Shown here: in pieces, positions 23,964 through 32,413 of the stretch
Numbering within the stretch: the stretch's first letter is position 1
Layout of the letters: every line of letters starts with the position of its first letter
Assembly: GCF_900188105.1 (NCBI RefSeq)
Contig: NZ_FZNP01000006.1
Coordinates: 186,001-250,000, forward strand
Length of the DNA stretch: 64,000 nt
Direction of reading: 5' to 3'
Source: Actinomadura mexicana
GTDB lineage: Bacteria > Actinomycetota > Actinomycetes > Streptosporangiales > Streptosporangiaceae
Made by a program: the position numbers and the translations under genes
The notes under the pieces: model-generated
What the model was told of the DNA's origin: nothing
The model's input: only the letters and a program-made list of their open reading frames with translations
Database searches by the model: none

Positions 23964-25508
23964 ATGCGCAGACCCCTGCTCGCCGCCCTCCTGTCCGCCG
24001 TCCTGGCGGCCGTGGCGGTCCCGGCGGCGGCCGACCCGATCCCCGACGGTCCCGGCAAGGGGCTCGTCCCGGCCTACGTCGGCGCGCCGGCCTCCCCGGA
24101 ACCTCTCGCGGGACGGCCCGTCCCGGCCAACCCGCATCAGGGGCCGGTCGGGACGTCGTCCATGCACGCCGACAGTTACGCCTCCGACACGTATCCGTTC
24201 ATGGGACCGCTCGGCCGCGATCCGCAGGTGCTCGGCGAAGCCAAGGGCGGCGGGCTGCCGGGGCTGTGCTCGACGGTGACGTTCGCCCGCCGGACCGGCT
24301 TGATCGTCGCGCAGTGCACGCGCGGGCAGAACCTCACGCTGCGGCTGATCGATCCGGGAACGCTGAAGGACCTCGCGACCTACGAGCTGCCGCCCAGGCC
24401 GTCCACCGTCCAGGCGGTGTTCTCGCTCAGCCTCGACACGGTGTTCACCGACACCTCGGGCGGGGCCTACTACTACCTGGACCCGCAGGATCGCGCCGTG
24501 CTGGCGGACTCGGCCTTCCACCTGCGCCGTTTCGCGCACGAGAAGGGCCCGGACGGCGACTGGCGCTTCACGGTCACCGACGACTGGGACCTCGGCGCGC
24601 ACCTCCCCCACGACTGCGCCACCTGGACGAACCCGTGGCCGAAGGGGGAATGCGACCCCGTCACCGCGGTCGGGCCCGACTGGAACGGCCTGATCTGGTG
24701 GATCACGAGGGGCGGCCGCGTCGGCACGGTGGATCCCGGGTCCGGGGCCGTCCGGATGACGCGGCTGGCGGGCGAGGGCATCCAGAACTCGTTCGCGGCC
24801 GCCGAGAACGGCGTCTCGGTCGTGTCCGACCACGCGCTCTACCGGATGCGGGCCGGCGCGGACGGCACCCCCGAGATCGTCTGGCGGCAGCCGTACGACC
24901 GGGGCAGCGGGCGCAAGCCCGGACAGATCGATCAGGGCTCCGGGACGACCCCCACGTTCTTCGGCGACGGCTACGTGGCCGTCACCGACAACGCCGACGA
25001 CCGCATGCACGTGATCGTCCGCCGCGGGGACGACGGCGGGCTCGTCTGCCAGGTCCCGGTGTTCGGAAGCGGGGCGAGCGCGACGGACAACTCGCTCGTC
25101 GGCTACGGCCGCAGCCTGTTCGTCGAGAACAACTACGGCTATCGCAACTTCTTCGACCTGCCGCCGGGCGGGTCGTCCGTGGGCGGGGTGAGCCGCGTGG
25201 ACGTGAAACCGGACGGGACGGGCTGCGAGACGGTCTGGACGAGCGCGGAGCGTTCCCCGTCCACCGTCTCCAAGGTCTCCGTGCCCGCAGGGCTGCTCTA
25301 CCTCTACACCAAGGAGCCGCGCAAGGACCTCATCGACGCCTGGTACCTGACCGCGGTGGACGTCCACACGGGCCGGACGGCCTACAAGGTGCTCACCGGC
25401 ACGGGCAAGTGGTTCGACAACAGCTGGGCGCCCGTCACCCTCGGCCCGGACGGAACCGCGTACGTGGGCGTCGTCGGAGGGCTCGTCGCCGTCCGCGACC
25501 GGGAGTAG
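23964..25508 (+). CDS. secreted protein with probable beta-propeller fold
   Basis: A 514-residue protein with a clear Sec signal peptide (MRRPLLAALLSAVLAAVAVPAAA, cleavage after AAA). The mature part has repeated short beta-rich units (TVTFARRTGLIVAQC, GPDWNGLIWWITRGG, PVTLGPDGTAYVGVVGG) that suggest a quinoprotein- or YVTN-like propeller. Paired Cys residues (about 96/113, 220/228) could form disulfides. ATG 23964 follows AAGGGAG. No enzyme motif was recognised. It stands alone between opposite- and same-strand genes. Confidence 0.75.
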   Translation: MRRPLLAALLSAVLAAVAVPAAADPIPDGPGKGLVPAYVGAPASPEPLAGRPVPANPHQGPVGTSSMHADSYASDTYPFMGPLGRDPQVLGEAKGGGLPGLCSTVTFARRTGLIVAQCTRGQNLTLRLIDPGTLKDLATYELPPRPSTVQAVFSLSLDTVFTDTSGGAYYYLDPQDRAVLADSAFHLRRFAHEKGPDGDWRFTVTDDWDLGAHLPHDCATWTNPWPKGECDPVTAVGPDWNGLIWWITRGGRVGTVDPGSGAVRMTRLAGEGIQNSFAAAENGVSVVSDHALYRMRAGADGTPEIVWRQPYDRGSGRKPGQIDQGSGTTPTFFGDGYVAVTDNADDRMHVIVRRGDDGGLVCQVPVFGSGASATDNSLVGYGRSLFVENNYGYRNFFDLPPGGSSVGGVSRVDVKPDGTGCETVWTSAERSPSTVSKVSVPAGLLYLYTKEPRKDLIDAWYLTAVDVHTGRTAYKVLTGTGKWFDNSWAPVTLGPDGTAYVGVVGGLVAVRDRE

Positions 25509-25568
25509 GGCGCCGGTCATCGGGGATACCGGTCCGATCAGCGAACCCGATCCGGACCGGGAGGAGTC

Positions 25569-25838
25569 ATGAGGGCACGCGAGCCCGGTGAGTCCCGCGA
25601 CTTCCGCGAGGACACCGATGACATGGGAGACAACACCCAGGACGAGCAGATCGCCCTGACTGAGGAGTACGTGAACGACCCGCCCGAGGAGCTGAGGATC
25701 GAGGAGCCCGAGGAGAGCCGCGACGGCCTCGGCGTCACCGAGTACGAGCGGCAGGCCGCGAGGGAGGGCGACGAGGAGCGCCCCACGCCGATCACGCCGG
25801 CCGAGGAGGACGCGGTCAACCCCACCCGCAGGCCCTGA
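25569..25838 (+). CDS. small acidic hypothetical protein
   Basis: An 89-residue, strongly acidic protein (runs such as DDPPEELRIEEPEESRD in its middle) likely to be disordered. Similar short acidic proteins are common in actinomycetes; I cannot give a function. The ATG follows GGGAGGAGTC, a strong site, and a strong terminator hairpin ends just after the stop, which supports a real, highly expressed gene. Confidence 0.7.
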   Translation: MRAREPGESRDFREDTDDMGDNTQDEQIALTEEYVNDPPEELRIEEPEESRDGLGVTEYERQAAREGDEERPTPITPAEEDAVNPTRRP

Positions 25839-25843
25839 CCATG

Positions 25844-25884
25844 ACGGCGGCGCCCGCACCGGCACGCGGTGCGGGCGCCGCCGT
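25844..25884 (+). terminator. strong intrinsic terminator
   Basis: A 17-bp perfect stem (25844-25860 with 25868-25884) with a 7-base loop GGCACGC starts 6 bases after the stop of the small acidic gene and is followed by CGTTTC. The U-run is short but the stem is very stable, as is usual in GC-rich actinomycetes. Confidence 0.85.
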
Positions 25885-26161
25885 CGTTTCGGAGCCGGGT
25901 ACGTGCGGGGGGCGTGCCCGGCCTTTGCCGGTCGGCATGGCGTCCTTTCCGCAAGAGCGGGCAGTTACTAGGACAGAGCAGATATGCCCGACACGAAGGA
26001 GCATCCGGCAGAACACGGCGACAGGTCTTCGATCAGCCCGCTGACGCGACTCGCGACGGGCGTGGCGCACGTCACTTTGCGGTTCGTTTTCGATCTCGGG
26101 GGAATGTCCTACCCGGGCCGTAGGTTGCGCATGGCGGGCGAGCTTGCGAGGTGACCGGGAC

Positions 26162-27367
26162 ATGTACGAGACAGTCACGGCACCGGTCCGTCCCCCAGCC
26201 GAAGCCGACCCGCCGTTCCCCCTCCGGGAGGGGCCGGCCGAGCAGGATCCGGCGCGCCCGTGGTGGCGGCGCAGGGCCGGCCTGATCGTCCAGTGGGCGC
26301 TGGTCCTCGGCGCCCTCGCCGCGCTCCCCCTCTACCGTGACGAACTCCCCGACCTCGGCGCCATCTGGAGGGCGGCCGCGCACGCCGACCCGGGTTGGCT
26401 GACCATGGTCGTGCTGGCCGTGGTGGGCTCCATGGGCGCGTTCGCCCGGCTCCAGCGCCGGCTGCTGCGCATCGGCGGGCTGCGGATGCCGCTGCGCCGC
26501 GCGTTCGCGATCACCTATGCGGGCAACGCCCTGTCCACGACGCTGCCGGCGGGCCCGGCGGTGAGCGTGGTCTACACGTTCCGGCAGTTCCGCCGCGCGG
26601 GCGCCTCGGCGCAGCTCGCCACGGCCGTGATCCTGGCCGGCGGAGTGATCACCACATCGGCCTACTCCCTGATCGCACTCCTGGCGCTGGTGGCCGACCC
26701 CTACGCCCGCGGTTTCGCGCTCCTCGCCCTCACCGTCCCGCTGGTCCTCGCAGTGCTGCTCCTCCCCGCGCTGCGGTGGCGCCCGCTGCGCGCCCTGCTG
26801 ACGGCGCCGCTGCGCCGCGCCCACCGCGCCGCGCTCGCCCACCCGAAGATCGCCCCCTACGCGGAGCGGCTGGCCGGCGCCCGCGACATCCTGCGGCCGA
26901 CCCTGCGCGACTGGGCCGCGCTCACCGCGCTGGCCCTGCTGAACTGGGTGTTCGACATCCTGGCGCTGCTGTCGGCGGCGCACGCGGTCGGCATCGACGT
27001 CGCCCCGAACGGCGTCGCCCTCACCTACTTCGCGGCCCAGGCGGCGGGCAGCCTCCTGCCGCTGTTGCCCGGCGGCCTCGGCGCCGTCGAGGGCAGCATG
27101 GCCGCGTCCCTGGTCGCGTTCGGCGCGACGCTGTCACCCGCCGCAGCCGCCGTCGGCCTGTACCGGCTCGTGTCCTACTGGGCCGTCGTCGCGGTCGGCT
27201 GGATCGCCTGGGCCGGACTGCACGAGGGCCCGCGCGTCCCGGCCCGCGCCAAGGCGCACCTGGCCCGCACCGGCCGCCTGATCATGGACGGCATGTCCGC
27301 GGCGGCGCTGCTCACCCCCTACGCAGCCGTCCCGGCCCAGGCTCCGGCCGAGGCGCCGCGGCCGTAG
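26162..27367 (+). CDS. flippase-like (lysylphosphatidylglycerol synthase TM region) membrane protein
   Basis: A 401-residue multi-pass protein of the UPF0104/YbhN type, the module that forms the flippase half of MprF. Typical features are ITYAGNALSTTLPAGPAVSVVYTFRQFR after helix 2 and AAGSLLPLLPGGLGAVEGSMAASL before the last helices. Such proteins are thought to move lipids or lipid-linked sugars across the membrane; the substrate is unknown. ATG 26162 follows GAGGTG; TTG 26144 is an alternative. No glycosyltransferase or aminoacyltransferase is adjacent, but an MprF-like synthase-type protein lies at 44.9 kb. Confidence 0.85.
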   Translation: MYETVTAPVRPPAEADPPFPLREGPAEQDPARPWWRRRAGLIVQWALVLGALAALPLYRDELPDLGAIWRAAAHADPGWLTMVVLAVVGSMGAFARLQRRLLRIGGLRMPLRRAFAITYAGNALSTTLPAGPAVSVVYTFRQFRRAGASAQLATAVILAGGVITTSAYSLIALLALVADPYARGFALLALTVPLVLAVLLLPALRWRPLRALLTAPLRRAHRAALAHPKIAPYAERLAGARDILRPTLRDWAALTALALLNWVFDILALLSAAHAVGIDVAPNGVALTYFAAQAAGSLLPLLPGGLGAVEGSMAASLVAFGATLSPAAAAVGLYRLVSYWAVVAVGWIAWAGLHEGPRVPARAKAHLARTGRLIMDGMSAAALLTPYAAVPAQAPAEAPRP

Positions 27368-27495
27368 CGCCGGCCTCCGTCCGTGGACGGAAGCAGACCG
27401 GGACCTTCGACCGAGATCGCCCTCCAGGGAATCAGCACGCCGCGGCACGGGCTTTAGTGGACGACGACGCACCCCCGCCCACGGAACGGACCCAG

Positions 27496-28041
27496 ATGCA
27501 CGGATCGCCCGACCGCTCGTCCGGCCCCTCGGCGACCGGCCTCGACCCGGCCGCGTTCCGCTCGGTGCTGGGCAGGTTCCCGACCGGCGTGGTCGCCGTC
27601 ACCGCCCTCGATCCCGCGTCGGGGCTCCCCGCGGGCCTGGCCGTGAACTCGTTCACGTCCGTGTCCCTCGACCCGCCCCTCGTGGCGTTCTGCGTGGCGC
27701 ACACCAGCACGACCTGGCCGGTCATGCGCACCGCCTCCCGCCTGTGCGTCAACATCCTGGCCGAGCCGCAGCGGGACGTCTCCGAGCGGCTCGCCTACGG
27801 GAGCGGCCCGGACAAGTTCGCCGGCGTCGGCTGGACGCACGGTCCTGGCGGTGCTCCCCTGATCGACGGCGCGCTGGCGTGGATCGAGTGCTCGGTCGAG
27901 CAGGAGCACGTGGCCGGCGACCACCTGATCGTCGTCGCCCGCGTCCACGACCTCGCCGAACACCAGGGCACCGGCCCGCTGGTCTTCTACGGGAGCGGCT
28001 ACGGCGCCTTCACGCGCTTCACACCGTCTCCGGGGCTCTGA
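27496..28041 (+). CDS. flavin reductase family protein
   Basis: A 181-residue FMN-binding split-barrel protein. It has FRSVLGRFPTGVVAVTA, LAVNSFTSVSLDPPLVAFC, RTASRLCVNIL and a late HDLAEH...PLVFYGSGYG, all typical of the flavin reductase component of two-component monooxygenases. It makes reduced FMN/FAD for a partner oxygenase, none of which is nearby. The ATG has a weak ribosome site; GTG 27457 would add 13 residues. Its last 23 bases overlap the convergent ROK gene. Confidence 0.87.
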   Translation: MHGSPDRSSGPSATGLDPAAFRSVLGRFPTGVVAVTALDPASGLPAGLAVNSFTSVSLDPPLVAFCVAHTSTTWPVMRTASRLCVNILAEPQRDVSERLAYGSGPDKFAGVGWTHGPGGAPLIDGALAWIECSVEQEHVAGDHLIVVARVHDLAEHQGTGPLVFYGSGYGAFTRFTPSPGL

Positions 28042-29242
28042 GCCGGGTCAGGACCTGGACGGGGTCGGCCAGGACCTCGGCGAAGGCGAACTCGGCGGCG
28101 CCGACCAGGGTGGTGTCGTCGCCCAGGGTGGCCGTGCGCAGCTTGACCTTCTCGCGCGGGGCGGCGAGGGCGCTGGTCGCCAGGACGCTGCGGATCTGCG
28201 CGGCGGCGCCCAGGAAGATGTCGCGCAGCGTGCCGCCGAAGATGACCAGGCCTGGGTTGAAGAGGTTGACGAGGTTGGCGACGCCGAGGCCGAGCCAGTT
28301 GCCGACGCGGTGCAGCGCCTCCCGGGCCTTGATGTCGCCGGCGTCGGCGGCGGCGACGATGGCGCGGACCGCGTCGCGTCCGGGCTGGCCGGGGATCTCC
28401 TCGCGACCGGCGTGGTCCAGCAGCGTCCGCTCCCCCACCTCGGCCTCCAGGCAGCCCTTCGAGCCGCAGGCGCAGGGCCGGCCCCCGGGGTTGATCACCA
28501 TATGCCCGATCTCGCCGCCGAACCCCTCGTCGCCGCCGAGCAGCCGGCCGTGCGCGATGATGCCGCCGCCGACGCCGACGTCGCCGTGCAGGTAGATGAG
28601 GTTGTCGCAGCTCAACCCCGCTCCGCGCTCGTGCTCGGCGAGCGCGCCGAGATTGGCGTCGTTGCACACCGAGACGGGGATGCCGAGGCCGAGGCGGCGC
28701 GACAGGGCGTCGCCGAGGCGCAGCCCGCCCACGTCCAGGTTCGGCCCGAACATGATCGTGTCGTCGGAGCGGCGGACGGTGCCGGGGAACCCGAGGGCGG
28801 CGCCGACGCAGACGGCGTCGCGCTCGGCCTTGCGGACCAGGGAGCGGGCGCCGGCCACGAGCACGCCGAGCAGGTCGGCGGGATCGGAGTCGCGGGCCCG
28901 GACGCCCTCGCGCCGGTCCAGCACGACGCCGCCGAGGCCGACGCGAGCGACGACGAGGCGGTCGACGCCGACCTCGAACGCCAGCACGTAGACGCGGGTG
29001 GACTCGGGCCGCACCACGAGCGACGGGCGGCCGGCGCGGCGCCCCGGGCCGCGCGGCAGCTCCTCGCGGACCAGCCCGGCGGAGGTGAGGTCGGACGTCA
29101 GCGCCATGATCGTGCTGCGGTTGAGGCCGAGGGACTCGGCGAGGACGGCCCGGGACGCGGGGCCGCGAAGGTGCACGAATCGCAGCAGTGTCCCGAGGTT
29201 GTGGCGCCGGATGTCCTCTTGTGACGGGCCCGCCTTCATCAT
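28019..29242 (-). CDS. ROK-family transcriptional repressor
   Basis: A 407-residue regulator. The winged helix lies at about residues 15-70 (SRAVLAESLGLNRSTIMALTSDL). The ROK domain follows with GFPGTVRR, HGDVGVGGGIIAHG and the zinc site GHMVINPGGRPCACGSKGCLEAE (Cys-x-Cys-x4-Cys plus His). ROK repressors release DNA when they bind a sugar. It ends the sugar ABC operon; its ATG overlaps the second ATPase gene by 4 bases (ATGA), so it is co-translated and probably represses its own operon in response to the imported sugar. Confidence 0.9.
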   Translation of the reverse strand: MMKAGPSQEDIRRHNLGTLLRFVHLRGPASRAVLAESLGLNRSTIMALTSDLTSAGLVREELPRGPGRRAGRPSLVVRPESTRVYVLAFEVGVDRLVVARVGLGGVVLDRREGVRARDSDPADLLGVLVAGARSLVRKAERDAVCVGAALGFPGTVRRSDDTIMFGPNLDVGGLRLGDALSRRLGLGIPVSVCNDANLGALAEHERGAGLSCDNLIYLHGDVGVGGGIIAHGRLLGGDEGFGGEIGHMVINPGGRPCACGSKGCLEAEVGERTLLDHAGREEIPGQPGRDAVRAIVAAADAGDIKAREALHRVGNWLGLGVANLVNLFNPGLVIFGGTLRDIFLGAAAQIRSVLATSALAAPREKVKLRTATLGDDTTLVGAAEFAFAEVLADPVQVLTRLRAPETV

Positions 29243-29997
29243 CGGCGCAGCCCCAGGTCTCCGCTGGCGCCGGAGGTGATCAGCTCCACGACCTGCCGGT
29301 GGGTGACGTCGGCGGTGCGGACCTGGGCGACCATCCGGCCGAGGTAGAGCGCGGCGATCCGGTCGGAGACCGCGAACACGTCGTTCATGTTGTGCGAGAT
29401 CAGCACGACGGCGAGGCCCTTGTCGGCGAGCCGCCGGACCATCTCCAGGACCTGCTGGGTCTGCGCGACGCCGAGCGCGGCGGCGGGCTCGTCCAGCACC
29501 ACGAGCTTGCTGTCCCACAGCACGGCGCGGGCGATCGCGACGGTCTGCCGCTGCCCGCCCGACAGGTTCGAGACCCGCTGCCGGATCGAGCCCATCGTGC
29601 GGACGGCGAGACCCGACAGCGTCGTGCGCGCCAGTTCCTCCATGTAGGTCTCGTCCAGGGCGAGGCCGCGGCGCTCCTCCCGGCCGAGGAACAGGTTCTC
29701 GACGATGTCGAGGTTCTCGCAGAGCGCGAGCTCCTGGTGGACGATCTCGATGCCGAGGCGGGCGGCGTCGCGGGGGGAGCCGACCCGCACCGGCCTGCCC
29801 TCGAAGCGGTACTCGCCCTTGTCGAAGGAGTGGATGCCGCCGATGCACCTGACCAGAGTGGTCTTGCCGGCGCCGTTGTCGCCGACGAGGGCGGTGACTT
29901 CGCCCGGATAGGCCGAGAAGGCGACGTCCTGCAGCACCTTCACCGAGCCGAAGCTCTTGTCGATACCGCGCAGGTCCAGAACAGGCGTCACTGACAT
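29239..29997 (-). CDS. sugar ABC transporter ATPase, single domain (second copy)
   Basis: A 252-residue CUT2-type ATPase with one nucleotide-binding domain: Walker A GDNGAGKT, signature LSGGQRQ, Walker B LVVLDEPAAALG and switch His in LISHNMNDVF. It is a close paralogue of the ATPase at 31508 but has DEPAAALG where the other has DEPTAALG. I chose ATG 29997 after GGGAG, since the upstream frame (to 30177) is low-complexity. It lies 220 bases after the permease gene and overlaps the ROK gene. Confidence 0.9.
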   Translation of the reverse strand: MSVTPVLDLRGIDKSFGSVKVLQDVAFSAYPGEVTALVGDNGAGKTTLVRCIGGIHSFDKGEYRFEGRPVRVGSPRDAARLGIEIVHQELALCENLDIVENLFLGREERRGLALDETYMEELARTTLSGLAVRTMGSIRQRVSNLSGGQRQTVAIARAVLWDSKLVVLDEPAAALGVAQTQQVLEMVRRLADKGLAVVLISHNMNDVFAVSDRIAALYLGRMVAQVRTADVTHRQVVELITSGASGDLGLRR

Positions 29998-30168
29998 GCC
30001 GAGGGGCTCCCACCGTGCCACGCCGCCGCCGCGCGCCAGGCGGTCGTCGTGAGTGAGCGTAGCAGTCGGATTCTCCGGCCGGGCACCGTCGGAAGGCCTG
30101 TCCGAAGGGGCCTGCGGCCAGGCCCGGGAGCCGGTGGGGCGGGCCACCGACTCCCGGGCGTTCCCGGC

Positions 30169-30219
30169 CGTGCTCACGGGGTCGCCGTGCTCACGGGCTC
30201 ACCGCGTCCACGGGGTCAT
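30169..30219. repeat. three imperfect 17-nt repeats at the permease 3' end
   Basis: Units CGTGCTCACGGGGTCGC (30169), CGTGCTCACGGGCTCAC (30186) and CGCGTCCACGGGGTCAT (30203) follow one another without gaps. The last one includes the permease stop codon. They lie in the 218-base spacer before the second ATPase gene. Confidence 0.7.
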
Positions 30220-31496
30220 CCCCCCGCAGACCGGCGCCGCCTCGCCAGGGCGTCGATGCTCGCGGCGAACAGCAGCACGATCCCGGTGATGAGGTAGCTG
30301 AGGTAGGCCTTGGTGCCGAGCAACCCCAGCCCGTTCTCGATGAGCGCGATGACCAGGCCGCCGAGCACGGCGTCGCGTGCCTTGCCGCGCCCGCCGAACA
30401 GGCTCGTCCCGCCGATGACCGCGGCGCCCACCGCGTACAGCAGCGTGTTGCCGCCGCCCGAGTTGGTGGCGACGGAGCTGAGGCGCGACGCGGCGACGAT
30501 TCCGCTGACCGCCGCCAGGGCGGAGGCGATCATGAACACGGAGATCTTGATGCGGGTGACGTTGATGCCGGCCCGACGGGCGGCCTCGGCGTTGCCGCCC
30601 ACCGCGTAGATGTGCCGCCCGTAGCTGGTGCGGCCGAGCACGAACGTGCAGATGACGAGCAGGGCGCCGACGAGCAGCACGCCCCACGGAATGCCGCCGA
30701 GGGTGATCAGCGGGCTGGGGGCGCGGTCAAGGCTCAGCACGTAGGTACTGATCAGCAGCGCGGCCGCGACGACGGCGCACTGGGCGATCACGAGGCCCAG
30801 CGGCTTGGAGTGCAGGTTGCGGACGTGCTGGCGGCGCCAGCGCAGCAGCAGCGTCGCGCTGTAGGCGGCGACGCAGGCGATGGCGAGCACCCAGCCGAGC
30901 CAGATCGGCATGTTCTTGTTGGCGAGCGCCACGATGACGTCGTCGCGGACGGGAACCGTGCCGCTCTCGCCGATGAGCCACAGCGTGATGCCCTGGACGC
31001 CCAGGAAGAACGCCAGCGTGACCACGAACGATGGGATGCGCAGGAATGCGACCAGCCAGCCGATCACGGTCCCGATGACGACGCCGATGGCCACGGCGCT
31101 GAGCACCGCGACGTACCAGGACTGTCCCGAGTCGACCATCAGCTTGGCCATCACGGCCGCGCAGACGCCGCTGGCCACACCCGCCGACAGGTCGATCTCG
31201 CCCAGCAGCAGGACGAAGACGAGGCCCATGGCGAGGATCGTGATGGGCAGCGCCTGGGTGGCCAGGTTCGCGATGTTGCCCTTGCTGAGGAACGTGTCGG
31301 GCTTCAGCGCCGTGAACAGCACCACCAGCGCGATCAGGCCGAGGATGGCGGGGAGCGCGCCCAGCTCACCGGCCTTGATCTTGTGCCAGTAGTCCAGCAG
31401 CGCGGAGTTCATGTCGTGCTTGCGCCGGTCGTTCGAGAAGTCCGAGTCCGCCAGCTTCACGGCGGCCTCCTTGCTTTGGGGGAGGTCAGTGGACAT
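30216..31496 (-). CDS. sugar ABC transporter permease (CUT2, XylH-like)
   Basis: A 426-residue membrane protein with ten or more hydrophobic helices. It has the CUT2 permease signatures VLLLGEIDLSAGVASG and GGNAEAARRAGINV, plus ALAAVSGIVAASRL and GGTSLFGGRG near the end. The length fits XylH-type permeases, which are longer than RbsC. The ATG at 31496 is 11 bases after the ATPase stop and follows AAAGGGGA. As the only permease of the operon it would form a homodimer. Confidence 0.92.
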   Translation of the reverse strand: MSTDLPQSKEAAVKLADSDFSNDRRKHDMNSALLDYWHKIKAGELGALPAILGLIALVVLFTALKPDTFLSKGNIANLATQALPITILAMGLVFVLLLGEIDLSAGVASGVCAAVMAKLMVDSGQSWYVAVLSAVAIGVVIGTVIGWLVAFLRIPSFVVTLAFFLGVQGITLWLIGESGTVPVRDDVIVALANKNMPIWLGWVLAIACVAAYSATLLLRWRRQHVRNLHSKPLGLVIAQCAVVAAALLISTYVLSLDRAPSPLITLGGIPWGVLLVGALLVICTFVLGRTSYGRHIYAVGGNAEAARRAGINVTRIKISVFMIASALAAVSGIVAASRLSSVATNSGGGNTLLYAVGAAVIGGTSLFGGRGKARDAVLGGLVIALIENGLGLLGTKAYLSYLITGIVLLFAASIDALARRRRSAGG

Positions 31497-31507
31497 CTGG
31501 TCCCCTT

Positions 31508-32293
31508 TCAGATGCTCTCGGCGGCGGTCTGCGGCGCGAGGCCGAGATCACCGGAACGGCCGGCGGTGATGAGCTCCACGACCTGGCCGTGGGTCACCTC
31601 GGAGGTCGCGACGTCCGCGGCGACCCGGCCGAGGTAGAGGGCCGAGACGCGGTCGGCCACCTCGAACACGTCGTTCATGTTGTGCGAGATGAGCACGACG
31701 GCGTGGCCGGTGTCGGCGAGGCGCCGGACGAGGTCGAGGACCTGCCGGGTCTGCGCGACGCCGAGCGCGGCCGTGGGCTCGTCCAAGATCACGACCTTGG
31801 ACTCCCACAGCGCCGCCTTGGCGATGGCGACGGTCTGCCGCTGCCCACCGGACAGGCTCGCCACCTGCTGCCGGACGGACTTGACGGTGCGGACCGAGAG
31901 CCGGGCGAGGGTCTCCCTGGCCGCTTCCTCCATGGACGCCTCGTCCAGCAGGATGCCCTTGCGCCGCTCGCGGCCGAGGAACATGTTCTGCGTGATGTCG
32001 AGGTTGTCCGCGAGCGCGAGATCCTGGTACACGATCTCGATGCCGAGCGCGGCGGCGGTGCGCGGTCCGTCGATCGAGACGGGCTTGCCCTCGAACTCGA
32101 TCTGCCCCGAGTCGATGGGGTGGATCCCGGCGATGCACTTGATCAGGGTCGACTTGCCGGCGCCGTTGTCGCCGACGAGGGCCATGACCTCGCCCAGGCG
32201 CACGGAGAAGTCCACGTCGTGCAGCACATGGACGGGGCCGAAGCTCTTGTTGAGCCCGGTCAGGCGGAGGACGGGGTCTCCTTTTTCTGCCAC
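31508..32293 (-). CDS. sugar ABC transporter ATPase, single domain (first copy)
   Basis: A 261-residue CUT2-type ATPase: Walker A GDNGAGKS near residue 40, Q-loop region VYQDLALADNLDITQNMF, signature LSGGQRQ, Walker B VVILDEPTAALG and LISHNMNDVF. The GTG at 32293 follows GGAAGGAAAC. Many CUT2 systems use one fused two-domain ATPase of about 500 residues; FrcA-type systems use one of about 260. This operon carries two single-domain proteins. Confidence 0.92.
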   Translation of the reverse strand: MAEKGDPVLRLTGLNKSFGPVHVLHDVDFSVRLGEVMALVGDNGAGKSTLIKCIAGIHPIDSGQIEFEGKPVSIDGPRTAAALGIEIVYQDLALADNLDITQNMFLGRERRKGILLDEASMEEAARETLARLSVRTVKSVRQQVASLSGGQRQTVAIAKAALWESKVVILDEPTAALGVAQTRQVLDLVRRLADTGHAVVLISHNMNDVFEVADRVSALYLGRVAADVATSEVTHGQVVELITAGRSGDLGLAPQTAAESI

Positions 32294-32324
32294 GAGTTTC
32301 CTTCCAGAGGTTCGGGCGTCTAGC

Positions 32325-32397
32325 CCGTGGCGGGCCCCTGGCGTCCCGAGTTTCCGGGAGGCCGGGACGCCCTCAGCGGGGGAGGGGCCCGCCACGG
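32325..32397 (-). terminator. long hairpin between binding-protein and ATPase genes
   Basis: A 15-bp perfect outer stem (32325-32339 with 32383-32397) encloses a 9-bp inner stem (GGCGTCCCG 32340-32348 with 32363-32371). It starts 17 bases after the binding-protein stop. No U-run follows. Such hairpins commonly protect the mRNA of the first gene and give more binding protein than membrane components. Confidence 0.7.
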
Positions 32398-32413
32398 AGT
32401 CAGCGTCGGGCTC

